Below, one piece after another: positions 52,952-61,687 of a stretch of 64,000 nucleotides of DNA. Location of the stretch: positions 3,162,001 through 3,226,000 of the forward strand of contig NZ_CP107772.1 of NCBI RefSeq assembly GCF_036345155.1, written 5' to 3'. Source of the DNA: Streptomyces sp. NBC_00582 (GTDB taxonomy: Bacteria > Actinomycetota > Actinomycetes > Streptomycetales > Streptomycetaceae). Each line of letters starts with the position of its first letter. Position 1 is the first letter of the stretch. Made by a program: the position numbers and the translations under genes. The notes below the pieces were generated by a model. That model had not been told where the DNA came from and did no database searches. It was given only the letters and a program-made list of their open reading frames with translations.

Positions 52952-53475
52952 TCAGGCGCCCAGGACGCGGTCGGCGGCGGACTGCTGCCGCTGGAACAGC
53001 GCCGTACGGCCCGCGAGGACGTCGGGGTGGGCGTCCAGCCACCGCTGCTGCATCGCGGCGAGCCTGGCGTAGGCGGTCCGCAGACAGTCCGTACGCGCCT
53101 TGCAGCGAAAGTCCCCCCGGACGGCGGGGTCGCGGCGCACGTCGGACCCGGCGGCAGTGACGTCACGAGATGCGCGGGTGTCGCGGCCTTGAACCCCGCG
53201 TCGGCCATGCAGGTCCGCCGGCGCGCGTCGAGCGTCCGGAACGCCCGGTCGCCCTCCAGACGGCCCAGCGCGTCCTTCTCGCCCTCGCCTAGCCGAAGCC
53301 TGAGGGTCAGCCACTTCTGCCGTCCGTCGCCCAGCAGCCGGGTGCCCGCCTCCGCCTGACAGCCCGTCAAGGACTGGGAGACATCGACGAACCTGCCCTT
53401 CACCGACACGATGTCCTCGGCCCCGGCAGCAGCCTTCCCGGGCTCGTCCCGTAACCGGTCGCGGTGAACGCCGTA
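52952..53475 (-). pseudogene. Frameshifted hypothetical gene
   Basis: On the minus strand one frame encodes KGRFVDVSQSLTGCQAEAGT and continues to RTCMADAGFKAATPAHLVTS, after which the meaningful sequence moves to another frame (DPAVRGDFRCKARTDCLRTA and on to the stop at 52952). Both parts belong together as a Cys-containing helical protein. The frame changes near 53146-53150, where one base appears to be missing. The N-terminus, which should carry a signal peptide, is not recognisable and abuts the next pseudogene. I do not know the family for certain; the Cys/helix pattern faintly recalls LprI-like proteins. Confidence 0.6.
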
Positions 53476-53489
53476 GGGGGCGGGTCCCG

Positions 53490-54710
53490 GACACCGGAAC
53501 AACTACCCGCCGCGGTGGGCTCCCTGACGAGGCGCCGGACGGAGACCGAGCGGCTGGTCGCGGCGCTCACCGGGGCCGACGGCGCCGGGGCGCAGTCCCG
53601 GGGCGGGTCTGTGTCGTGCACGGCATGGGCGGGGTCGGCAAGTCGGCGCTCGCCCTGCACGTCGCGCACCGGGTGACGGCGTCCTTTCCCGACGGGCGGC
53701 TGTACGCGGACCTGCGCGGCGCCGATCCCGCCCGCGCCGCCCGTCCGGCCGAGGTCGTGGCGGAGTTCCTGCGGGCGCTGCGCGTACGCGCGGAGCACGT
53801 GCCCGGCGCGCTCTCCGAACGCACCGCGCTGCACCGCACCGTGCCGGCTCGCCGCCGGGTCCTGGTGGTGCTGGACGACGCCACCGGGGAGCGCCAGGTC
53901 CAGCCCCTGCTGCCGGGGACCGGTGGCAGCGCCGCCCTGGTCACCGGCCGCCGCCAGCCGACCGGGCTGGACGCGTCAGCCCGCATCCGGCTGCGCGCGC
54001 GGGGTGCGGTCCACGGTCGAGCTGCTGGGCGGTCTGGTCGGATCCGACCGGGTGGCGGCCGAGCCGTCGGCCGCGCTCGACCTCGCACGGCTGTGCGGCG
54101 GGCTGCCGCCGGCGGTACGCGTCGTGGGCTCCCGGCTCGGCGCCCGTCGCCGGTGGCCCTGGCCGGTCTGGCGGCCCGGCTGCGGGACGAACACCGCAGG
54201 CTGGACGAGCTGCGCTCGGGCGGTCGGGATGTGCGGGGCGGCATCGCCCGCAGCTATCGGGGCCTGTCGGAACGGGAGCGGCTGGCGTTCCGGCGGCCGG
54301 GTCTGCCGGGGCCGGTCGATCTGGCGCCCTGGCTCGGCTCACCGCTGCTCGGCGTCTCCGTGCCCGAGGCCGAACGGCCGGCGGAGGCGCTGGTCGAGGC
54401 CCATCTGCTGGAGGCCCTGGTGTCCGACGACACCGGCCGGGTCCGCTACCGGTTCCATGACCTCGTACGGCTCTACCCCGAGGAGCGCGCGTACGCCGAG
54501 GACTCCGCGCCGGACCGCTGGGCCGCCGTGGAACGGGCCGTACGCCTGTGGCTCACCCTGGTCCGTCACGCCGCCCACCAGGAACCGCAGCGGGGGCGCG
54601 CCTCGCGGGCGGCGGACGGCGCCGAGCCCGACCGGAGCAGATCGCTGGAACGGCCGCGCCGTCTCCTGGACCGGGTGGAGGCCGGCGTGCGGCGCCCGCG
54701 CGGTCAGTAG
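53490..54710 (+). pseudogene. Degenerate AfsR/SARP-like NB-ARC ATPase gene
   Basis: Pieces of a Streptomyces AfsR-type regulator ATPase appear in alternating frames: PEQLPAAVGSLTRRRTETER in one, then VHGMGGVGKSALALHVAH (Walker A) and RRVLVVLDDATG (Walker B) in a second. STVELLGGLVGSDR with LDLARLCGGLPPAVRVVGSR returns to the first type of frame, and LAARLRDEHRRLDELRSG again follows the second. Frame changes fall near 53600, 54000 and 54145. The N-terminal DNA-binding and BTAD domains and the C-terminal TPRs are missing. It overlaps the convergent tdk stop by 7 bases. It can no longer give a working protein unless assembled reads are wrong. Confidence 0.75.
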
Positions 54711-55351
54711 GGGGAGACGGGCAGGACGTCCGGGGAGAGCGCGCCGGCGCGGGCGGAGGCGCTCGTCATACGGCGCCGGAAGTGCCGGCGGCACAGGACC
54801 TCGTAGGCGACGGTGTCCGCCTGGTCGACGTCCCCGACGACGACCTGCGCGCCCTCGACCACCATGGCGCCGCCGACCGTACGGGCGTTGTGGGTGGCGC
54901 GGGCGCCGCACCAGCACAGTGCCTCGACCTGGAGGACCTCGACGCGGTCGGCGAGTTCGACGAGCCGCTGGGAGCCGGGAAAGAGCTTGGAGCGGAAGTC
55001 CGTGGTGATGCCGAACGCGTAGACGTCTATCCCGAGGTCGTCGACCACGCGCGCGAGCTGGTCGATCTGCTCCTCGGCGAGGAACTGCGCCTCGTCCGCG
55101 ATCACATAGTCCGCGCGGCCGCCCTGCGAGAGGTGGTCGACGAGGTACACGTACAGGTCCTGGCCGTCCTCGACCTCGACCGCGTCGGTGACCAGGCCCA
55201 GACGGGAGGAGAGTTTGCCCTGGCCCGCCCGGTCGTCCCGGGTGAAGATCATGCCCTGCAGTCCGCGCGCGGAGCGGTTGTGCTCGATCTGCAGAGCCAG
55301 CGTCGACTTCCCGCAGTCCATGGTTCCGGAGAAGAACACCAGCTCGGGCAT
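54704..55351 (-). CDS. tdk: Thymidine kinase
   Basis: A 215-residue type II thymidine kinase that phosphorylates thymidine for salvage. The P-loop is FFSGTMDCGKSTLALQ near residue 6, YVIADEAQFLAEEQIDQL holds the Asp-Glu of Walker B, and GITTDFRSKLFPGS is the lasso region. The zinc-binding Cys are in ALCWCGARATHNAR and the CRRH region. The ATG at 55351 follows a short run of GGTATCGG-type repeats in the gap to the phosphatase gene. Not part of an obvious operon with the decayed genes downstream. Confidence 0.93.
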   Translation of the reverse strand: MPELVFFSGTMDCGKSTLALQIEHNRSARGLQGMIFTRDDRAGQGKLSSRLGLVTDAVEVEDGQDLYVYLVDHLSQGGRADYVIADEAQFLAEEQIDQLARVVDDLGIDVYAFGITTDFRSKLFPGSQRLVELADRVEVLQVEALCWCGARATHNARTVGGAMVVEGAQVVVGDVDQADTVAYEVLCRRHFRRRMTSASARAGALSPDVLPVSPY

Positions 55352-55430
55352 GGTGGGTGGGGCACCTTTCGGTATCTGCGTCGGTATCGGTATCGGCGTC
55401 GGTATCGGCGGCGCAGCGGGAGGGGGGGCG

Positions 55431-56624
55431 TCAGGAGCGTACTTCGAGCAGGGGGACGAGCTGCTCGGCAGGGGTCATCGAGCCGTGGTTGCCGACCATG
55501 GCCGACTCCTTCGGCTCCCGCTCGGAGGCGATGATCAGGACGTCGTCGCGGGCGGCCGCCACCACGTCACCGAGACGGTCGTACACCCGCTCGTCGATGT
55601 GGGGTCCGAACCAGCCCGCGGCGATCGCCTCGTCCCGCGAGGCCACCCAGAACTGCTCGCCGAGCACCTCGCGCCAGCAGGTCAGCACGTCGTTCTCGGC
55701 GCCGGGGACGGCGTAGACATGGCGGGCGCGGCCCTCGCCGCCGAGGAGGGCGACGCCGGCGCGCAGCTCCCAGTCCTCGTCGAAGTCGATGCGGTGCTGC
55801 TCGTCGAAGGGGATGTCGAGCATCCCGTGGTCGGCGGTGACGTAGAGCGCGCTGCGCGGCGGCAGTTGCTCGGCGAGGCGCTGGACCAGCCGGTCGACGT
55901 ACATGAGCTGGCCGCGCCAGGTGTCGGAGGCGACGCCGTAGCGGTGGCCCGCGCCGTCGAGTTCGGCGTAGTACGTGTAGACGAGCGAGCGGTCGCCGGC
56001 GGCGAGCTGCTCGGCGGCGAGGTCCATGCGCTCCTCGCCGGTGAGCCGCCCGTGGAAGGTGCCGCCGCTGAGCGCGACCTTGGTCAGCGGGGTGTTCTGG
56101 AAGGCGGGCGAGGAGACCTGCGCGGCGTGCACACCCGCCCGGTCGGCGAGCTGGAAGACCGTGGGGTACGGCTGCCAGGTGTGCGGCGCGGTCCAGGGGT
56201 GCCAGCGGAGCTGGTTCATCAGGTCACCGGTGGCGGGATCGCGCACGGTGTAGCCGGGCAGGCCATGGGCGCCCGGCGGAAGCCCGGTGCCGACGGAGGC
56301 GAGGGAGGTCGCGGTGGTCGCCGGGTAGCCGGCGGTGAGCGGACGTCCGGTGCCGCCTCGCGAGCCGCCGAGGAGGCTGTGCAGATACGGCGCCTCGTCC
56401 GGGTGGGCCTTGATCTGCTCCCAGCCGAGGCCGTCGACCAGGAAGACGCAGGCGCGGTCGGCCGGGGTGAGCTCCTCGATCGCCGCGGTCACTCCGGGTA
56501 CGCCCATGCCGGCGGCCAGCGTGGGCAGCAGGTCGGCGAGGGAGCCGGTGCCGTACTCGGGGACGGGGGCGGAGGAGACGGCGAGCGGTTCGGGGTGGTC
56601 CCAGGAGGCGGGGGCGGCGGCCAT
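55431..56624 (-). CDS. Alkaline phosphatase/nucleotide pyrophosphatase superfamily protein
   Basis: A 397-residue hydrolase of the type I phosphodiesterase/nucleotide pyrophosphatase group. VFLVDGLGWEQI holds the first metal Asp, TAGYPATTATSLASVGTG the nucleophilic Thr region, and YVTADHGMLDIPFDEQHRID the Asp-His metal pair, with VGNHGSMTPAEQLVPL near the end giving the last His. There is no signal peptide, so it should be cytoplasmic. Its ATG overlaps the stop of the DUF5998 gene, marking an operon. Substrate unknown. Confidence 0.88.
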   Translation of the reverse strand: MAAAPASWDHPEPLAVSSAPVPEYGTGSLADLLPTLAAGMGVPGVTAAIEELTPADRACVFLVDGLGWEQIKAHPDEAPYLHSLLGGSRGGTGRPLTAGYPATTATSLASVGTGLPPGAHGLPGYTVRDPATGDLMNQLRWHPWTAPHTWQPYPTVFQLADRAGVHAAQVSSPAFQNTPLTKVALSGGTFHGRLTGEERMDLAAEQLAAGDRSLVYTYYAELDGAGHRYGVASDTWRGQLMYVDRLVQRLAEQLPPRSALYVTADHGMLDIPFDEQHRIDFDEDWELRAGVALLGGEGRARHVYAVPGAENDVLTCWREVLGEQFWVASRDEAIAAGWFGPHIDERVYDRLGDVVAAARDDVLIIASEREPKESAMVGNHGSMTPAEQLVPLLEVRS

Positions 56625-57211
56625 CAGCGGGTCGTGTCCGCGGTGGCCTCGGAGAGCGCCTGGGCGAAGGCGAGCGCCTGGCGCACCGTCTCCGGGCCGT
56701 CGCCCGCCTCGCTGACGCGCAGGCTGAGGTCGTCCGCCGTGGAGCTGCCCGTGTAGCCGTGGTCGGCGTCGCAGTTGGGGTCGCCGCAGGCGGCCGGCTC
56801 CAGGTCGATGCGGGAGACGGCGCCCCAGCCGATGGTCAGCACGACCTCCCGCGGCAGGGTGCCCGGCGTGTACGACTCCGGGTTCGCGACGACGCGGCTG
56901 AGGACGACCGAGGAGATCCGGCCGAGCTTCACCGACTCCGTGGACGTCGTGGCGTACGGCGTCGGGGAGGTGGTGTCGGCGGCCTGCTCGTCGGTGTGGC
57001 TGACGATGAAGCGGTTGCCGGTGAGGACCAGCACCGTCACATGCCGGCGCACCTCGTTCTGGTCGAACGTGGTCTCCTGGTGGACCAGGTACGACCGGAT
57101 GGGCTCGCCGCCCACGGCGGCCTCCACCGCCTCGGCCACGAGGGCCGGGTAGTAGCCGCTGCGCTCGATCGCCGCGCGCAGCCCCTGGGTCGTCGTACTG
57201 GTCTTGGCCAT
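56624..57211 (-). CDS. DUF5998 protein
   Basis: A 195-residue soluble protein, annotated in Streptomyces as DUF5998. It begins MAKTSTTTQGLRAAIERSGY, and RRHVTVLVLTGNRFIVSHTD and PREVVLTIGWGAVSRIDLEP outline a beta-rich domain. ACGDPNCDADHGYTGS has two Cys and a His that could bind a metal. The ATG at 57211 has GGATGG just upstream and is preferred to one at 57220. It is followed with a 4-base overlap by the phosphatase gene. Function unknown. Confidence 0.83.
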   Translation of the reverse strand: MAKTSTTTQGLRAAIERSGYYPALVAEAVEAAVGGEPIRSYLVHQETTFDQNEVRRHVTVLVLTGNRFIVSHTDEQAADTTSPTPYATTSTESVKLGRISSVVLSRVVANPESYTPGTLPREVVLTIGWGAVSRIDLEPAACGDPNCDADHGYTGSSTADDLSLRVSEAGDGPETVRQALAFAQALSEATADTTR

Positions 57212-57297
57212 GCGGTCCATCCTACGGGGACCCACTGACTGCGAGGCACCGCTCGTGGGCCCCCGGATCAGCGGGCCGACGGGGCCCGCGGGGGCGA

Positions 57298-60120
57298 TCA
57301 GTAGGCCGGCAGGGTCCGCGGGCCGAGGTCGTCGCGGACCGGGGGCGGGGCGAGGCGGACCGAGGCGCCGAGGACGCTGAGGCCGTGGCGGGCGACGACG
57401 ACCGGCTCCAGGGTGACCGCGACGACCTCGGGGTGGTCGTCGACCAGACGGGAGACGCGCAGGAGCAGCTCCTCCAGGGCGGGGGTGTCGACCGGGGCGG
57501 CGCCGCGCCAGCCGAAGAGCAGGGGCGCCGTGCGGATGGAGCGGATCAGGGAGGTCGCGTCGCGGTCGGTCACCGGCACCAGGCGGTGGGCCATGTCGCC
57601 GAGCAGTTGGGAGGCCGCCCCGGCGAGCCCGAAGGACAGCACCGCGCCGGCGGCCGGGTCGATGACCGCGCGGACGACGGTGTCGACCCCGCGCGGGGCC
57701 ATCGCCTGGACGACCGGACGGGTCTCCTCCGGCTTTCCGAACAGTTCGGTCAACTCGGCGTACGCTCGGCGCAGTTGCTCCTCGTCGGCGAGGTCGAGGC
57801 GGACGCCGCCCAGGTCGGCGCGGTGGCGCAGGTGGGGTGCGGTGGCCTTGAGCGCGACGGGGTAGCCGAGGGTGCCGGCGGCGCGGACCGCGTCCTCGGG
57901 GGTGGGCGCGGGGATGGCCCGGCGGGTGGGGATGCCGTAGTGGCCGAGCAGCTCGCAGGTCTCCTCGGTGCCGAGGGTGAGGCCCTGCCCTCGGGAGAGG
58001 AGCCCGTCGATGAGCCGGGCGGCGCCCTTCTCGTCGATGTCCTCGTACTCGGGCACCTTTCCGGGGTCGGCGGCCTCGCGTCGCCACTGCGCGTACTTCA
58101 CGGCTTCGGCGAGCGCGCGTACGGCCCGTTCGGCGGCCGGGTAGGCGGGGATGAGGTGGGCTCCCTCGGGGGCTCCCGCGGCGGCGGTTCCCTCGCGGGG
58201 GGCACCGGGCTGTGCCGGGGTCGCGCCACGCGTGCGTGCGCCCGCTCCGGCGCGGGGCGCGGTGCTGGTCGCGGCGGACAGCGCGGCGGCGAGACCGCCG
58301 AGTTCCACGTGGACGACCAGGACGGGCTTGGCGGGGGCCGCGGCGGCGGCCGAGCGCAGGGCCTCGGCGAGGGACGCGTCGCTGGGCGAGGTCTCGCCGA
58401 TCGCGGGGATCGCCGTCACCACGACCGCGTCGCAGGTCTCGTCGGCCAGCGCCCGCGCGAGCGCGGCGTGGAAGTCCTCCGCCGAGGCCTCCGTCGTCAG
58501 GTCGAGCGGGGGCAGCGGGCGCAGTCCCTCGGAGAGGCAGGCGTCGTAGGTCAGCAGTCCCAGTGACTCGGAGTTGCCGAGGATCGCCACGCGGGGTCCG
58601 GTCGGCAGGGGCTGGCGGGCGAGCAGCAGGCCCGCGTCGACCAGCTCGGTGATGGTGTCGACGCGGATCACGCCGGCCTGGCGCAGCAGGGCCGACACGG
58701 TGGCGTGCGGGAGCCGGGTCGCGCGGACGGCGTGGCCCTGCGGGGCGGAGCCGGAGCCCTGGACGACGACGAGGGGCTTGGCCGCGGCCGTGCGCCGCGC
58801 GAGGCGGGTGAACTTGCGGGGGTTGCCGATGGACTCCAGGTACATGAGGGCGACGTCGGTGTCCGGGTCGTCGTACCAGTACTGCAGGACGTCGTTGCCG
58901 GAGACGTCCGCGCGGTTGCCGGAGGAGACGAAGGTGGAGACGCCGGTGGTGCCGGTGACGCCGCCGCCGCGCCGGTGCAGCCGGGACAGCAGGGCGATGC
59001 CGATGGCGCCGGACTGGGCGAACAGTCCGATGCGGCCGGGGCGCGGCATCTCGGGGGCGAGGGAGGCGTTGAGCCGCACCTGCGGGGAGGTGTTGATGAC
59101 GCCGAAGGCGTTGGGGCCGATGATCCGCATGCCGTGGCTGCGCGCCTGCCGGACGAGGGCGCGCTGGCGTTCGCGGCCGTCGGGGCCGCTCTCGGCGTAC
59201 CCGGCGGAGAGGACGACGAGCCCCTGGACGCCGTGTTCGCCGCACTCGGTGACGACCTCGGGCACTTGGTCGGCGGGGACGGCGACGATCGCGAGATCGA
59301 CGGGGCCGTCGATGTCGCGCACCGAGCGGTGGGCGGGGATGCCGTCGAGCTCCTTGAGGTCGTCGGGGAAGGCACGGTTCACGGCGTGCAGGGCGCCGGT
59401 GAAGCCGGCTTCCCGGAGGTTGCCGAGGACGCCGCGGCCGACGCCGCCGGGGGTGCGCCCGGTGCCGACGACGGCGACGGAGCCGGGGGCCAGCAGCCGT
59501 CGTACGGAGTGGGACTCGGCGCGCTGTTCCCGCGCGCGCTGCACGGCCAGGGACCGCGCGGTGGGTTCGAGGTCGAACTCCAGGCGGACCACGCCGTCCT
59601 CGAAGCTGCGCTGCTGGGTGTAACCGGCGTCCGTGAACACCTTGATCATCTTGGTGTTGGCGGGCAGCACCTCGGCGGCGAAGCGGCGGATGCCGCGCTC
59701 GCGGGCGACGGCCGCGATGTGTTCGAGGAGGGCGGAGGCGACACCGCGCCCCTGGTGGGCGTCCTGGACGAGGAAGGCGACCTCGGCCTCGTCGGCCGGC
59801 GCGGAGGCGGCCATGCCGTCGGCACCAATGCGGTCATAGCGTACGGTTGCGATGAACTCGCCGCCGACCGTGGCCGCGAGTCCCACCCTGTCCACAAAGT
59901 CGTGGTGCGTGAAGCGGTGGACGTCCTTCGCGGACAGTCGCGGGTAGGGCGCGAAGAAGCGGTAGTACTTCGACTCGTCCGAGACCTGCTCGTAGAAGCT
60001 GACCAGGCGCTCGGCGTCATCGACGGTGATGGGGCGGACGCGCGCGGTGCCGCCGTCGCGCAGCACCACGTCGGCTTCCCAGTGGGCGGGGTACTCGTGC
60101 CGGTCCGAGGCGCTCTGCAT
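57298..60120 (-). CDS. GNAT-first protein acetyltransferase with acyl-CoA-synthetase-like domain (Pat-type)
   Basis: A 940-residue two-part protein. The N-terminal GNAT domain (about 15-170) has AEVAFLVQDAHQGRGVASAL, the acetyl-CoA loop. It is followed by an ADP-forming acyl-CoA-synthetase-like CoA-binding region (VAVVGTGRTPGGVGRGVLGN and RIIGPNAFGVINT) and an ATP-grasp-like part (about 720-930). This GNAT-first order matches the Pat acetyltransferase of S. lividans, which silences acetoacetyl-CoA synthetase by lysine acetylation, and is the reverse of Salmonella Pat. TACCCT (60132-60127) lies 6 bases before the ATG at 60120, suggesting a leaderless mRNA. Confidence 0.88.
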   Translation of the reverse strand: MQSASDRHEYPAHWEADVVLRDGGTARVRPITVDDAERLVSFYEQVSDESKYYRFFAPYPRLSAKDVHRFTHHDFVDRVGLAATVGGEFIATVRYDRIGADGMAASAPADEAEVAFLVQDAHQGRGVASALLEHIAAVARERGIRRFAAEVLPANTKMIKVFTDAGYTQQRSFEDGVVRLEFDLEPTARSLAVQRAREQRAESHSVRRLLAPGSVAVVGTGRTPGGVGRGVLGNLREAGFTGALHAVNRAFPDDLKELDGIPAHRSVRDIDGPVDLAIVAVPADQVPEVVTECGEHGVQGLVVLSAGYAESGPDGRERQRALVRQARSHGMRIIGPNAFGVINTSPQVRLNASLAPEMPRPGRIGLFAQSGAIGIALLSRLHRRGGGVTGTTGVSTFVSSGNRADVSGNDVLQYWYDDPDTDVALMYLESIGNPRKFTRLARRTAAAKPLVVVQGSGSAPQGHAVRATRLPHATVSALLRQAGVIRVDTITELVDAGLLLARQPLPTGPRVAILGNSESLGLLTYDACLSEGLRPLPPLDLTTEASAEDFHAALARALADETCDAVVVTAIPAIGETSPSDASLAEALRSAAAAAPAKPVLVVHVELGGLAAALSAATSTAPRAGAGARTRGATPAQPGAPREGTAAAGAPEGAHLIPAYPAAERAVRALAEAVKYAQWRREAADPGKVPEYEDIDEKGAARLIDGLLSRGQGLTLGTEETCELLGHYGIPTRRAIPAPTPEDAVRAAGTLGYPVALKATAPHLRHRADLGGVRLDLADEEQLRRAYAELTELFGKPEETRPVVQAMAPRGVDTVVRAVIDPAAGAVLSFGLAGAASQLLGDMAHRLVPVTDRDATSLIRSIRTAPLLFGWRGAAPVDTPALEELLLRVSRLVDDHPEVVAVTLEPVVVARHGLSVLGASVRLAPPPVRDDLGPRTLPAY

Positions 60121-60258
60121 GGGGCCAGGGTACGGCTCGCGTACGACAACGGCGCGGGGCAGTCTGTGGAGGACGGAAGCAGGATCGAGGCCGCGATCCG
60201 GTGACCGCCAGAGGAACGGGACGTCCGACCCGTTCCTCACCGGCTTCACGTGTGGAAC

Positions 60259-60274
60259 ACTGGTCTAGACAACC
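60259..60274 (+). promoter_or_regulatory. DasR-responsive element (dre) upstream of ptsH
   Basis: ACTGGTCTAGACAACC, 22 bases before the ptsH ATG, matches the dre consensus ACTGGTCTAGACCACT at 14 of 16 positions, the first 12 without a break. DasR is the GntR-type regulator of N-acetylglucosamine use, and ptsH is a known target in S. coelicolor. Binding near the expected start of transcription should repress. Confidence 0.85.
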
Positions 60275-60295
60275 TGAACCGAAGGGCAGCAACAC

Positions 60296-60577
60296 ATGGC
60301 TGAGCGCCGCGTCAACGTCGGCTGGGCCGAGGGCCTCCACGCCCGCCCCGCCTCCATCTTCGTCCGAGCCGCCACGGCCGCAGGCGTCCCGGTGACGATC
60401 GCCAAGGCCGACGGCAACCCCGTCAACGCGGCCTCCATGCTGGCCGTCCTCGGCCTCGGCGCGAAGGGCGGCGAGGAGATCGTCCTCGCCTCCGACGCCG
60501 AGGGCGCGGACATCGCCCTGGACCGGCTGGCGAAGCTGGTCGCCGAGGGTCTCGAGGAGCTCCCCGAGACCGTCTGA
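60296..60577 (+). CDS. ptsH: HPr phosphocarrier protein
   Basis: A 93-residue phosphocarrier of the sugar phosphotransferase system, passing phosphate from enzyme I to EIIA proteins. The active-site His is in EGLHARPASIFV near residue 15, and the regulatory Ser region is NAASMLAVLGLGAKGGEE. GAAGGGC lies about 9 bases before the ATG. A dre site upstream ties its expression to DasR and thus to chitin/GlcNAc supply. It is a single gene with its own terminator. Confidence 0.96.
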   Translation: MAERRVNVGWAEGLHARPASIFVRAATAAGVPVTIAKADGNPVNAASMLAVLGLGAKGGEEIVLASDAEGADIALDRLAKLVAEGLEELPETV

Positions 60578-60585
60578 GTCACCCG

Positions 60586-60628
60586 CGGGGCCGCGTCATC
60601 TTTCCGGTGGCGCGGCCCCGTCGCTTTT
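60586..60628 (+). terminator. Terminator of ptsH
   Basis: CGGGGCCGCG (60586-60595) pairs perfectly with CGCGGCCCCG (60611-60620), loop 15 bases, followed by TCGCTTTT. It starts 9 bases past the ptsH stop. Confidence 0.8.
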
Positions 60629-60792
60629 CCGGGGCACCCCGGCGCCCCCGGAGAGAAATTGCCCCTGACATAACCGGAAAACCGCCTCCGGGCACACCGG
60701 AAGCGCGCCACCGAGAATTCGGGGCGCGCTCGGAAAAGAGCAGCGGAAATACCTCTCCGCCGAATATCTCTTCTTTGTATACGGCTTCCGTG

Positions 60793-61488
60793 TTAATGCC
60801 GCAGACCCGTCATGTTTACGGGAGGTTGCGAAGTCCTCACACGGTCGGCGCGCTCGGCGCCGCCGGTGAAACGCAGCCGGTGGGCGGCGGTCGCGCGCTC
60901 GGTGTGCAGCGCCGTGACCGTCCGCGCGCGTTCGTGGTCGCCGCGCGCCACCGCGTCGACGATGGCGCCGTGCTCGGCCCAGGACTCCACGGGGTCGGCG
61001 GGCGCCTCCACCGCGTACATCCAGGCGATCTTGTGGCGCAGCTGGGTGAGCATCGACGTCAGGGCGTGGCTTCCCGAGGCCTGGGCGAGCGTCTCGTGGA
61101 ACCAGCCGCCCAGGGAGCGCAGATCGTCGCTGTTGCCCCTCCTGGCCCGCTCCTGGCCCAGCCGGACGAGGCCGCGCAGCACCTTCAGATGGGCCTCGGT
61201 GCGCCGCTGTGCGGCCCGGGCGGCGCCGAGCGGCTCCAGGAGCATGCGCATCTCCAGCAGGTCGGCGGCCTCCCGCTCGGTCGGTTCCGCGACGCACGCG
61301 CCCGCGTGCCGCCGGGTGACGACGAAGCCCTCGGCCTCCAGGGTGCGCAGCGCCTCCCGGACGGGGACGCGGGAAACGCCGTAGCGGCGGGCGAGGAGTT
61401 CCTCGGTGAGACGGCTGCCGCGCTCGTAGACACCCGCGACGATGTCGTCCCGGATGGCCGTGCACACCGAGTGCGCCGGAATACGCAT
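60793..61488 (-). CDS. GntR-family (FCD) transcriptional regulator
   Basis: A 231-residue FadR-subfamily repressor. The winged helix (about 8-70) has RGSRLTEELLARRYGVSRVP and VREALRTLEAEGFVV. The FCD domain has conserved metal/ligand His residues in GWFHETLAQASGSHAL and AEHGAIVDAVARGDHERAR. GGAGGT lies 6 bases before the ATG at 61488. It is convergent to ptsH; it is not DasR, which has a UTRA effector domain. Its target and ligand are unknown. Confidence 0.9.
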   Translation of the reverse strand: MRIPAHSVCTAIRDDIVAGVYERGSRLTEELLARRYGVSRVPVREALRTLEAEGFVVTRRHAGACVAEPTEREAADLLEMRMLLEPLGAARAAQRRTEAHLKVLRGLVRLGQERARRGNSDDLRSLGGWFHETLAQASGSHALTSMLTQLRHKIAWMYAVEAPADPVESWAEHGAIVDAVARGDHERARTVTALHTERATAAHRLRFTGGAERADRVRTSQPPVNMTGLRH

Positions 61489-61638
61489 GACCGACCTCCG
61501 TTTTAATCCCCGTGAAACGTCGCCGAGTGCCGCTCATCGACGTGTGTTCCGTGACTCTATTGCAATGAGCCGGAATTTCCGACGGCGGACCGGAATCCAG
61601 GGATATTTTTTGGACAGCGGAGTGCCGAAAACGGCGAA

Positions 61639-61662
61639 AGCCCCGGCCGTGGGGCCGGGGCT
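61639..61662 (-). terminator. Terminator of the M23 peptidase gene
   Basis: AGCCCCGGCC (61639-61648) pairs perfectly with GGCCGGGGCT (61653-61662), loop 4 bases. On the minus strand TTCGCCGTTTTCGG follows. It lies 25 bases past the peptidase stop. Confidence 0.8.
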
Positions 61663-61687
61663 CGGGGCGGACAGTCGCCGAGTGGCG

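Noticed and set aside
60793..61488. The GntR regulator as DasR, given the dre site nearby
   Set aside because: Its effector domain is FCD, whereas DasR has a UTRA domain.
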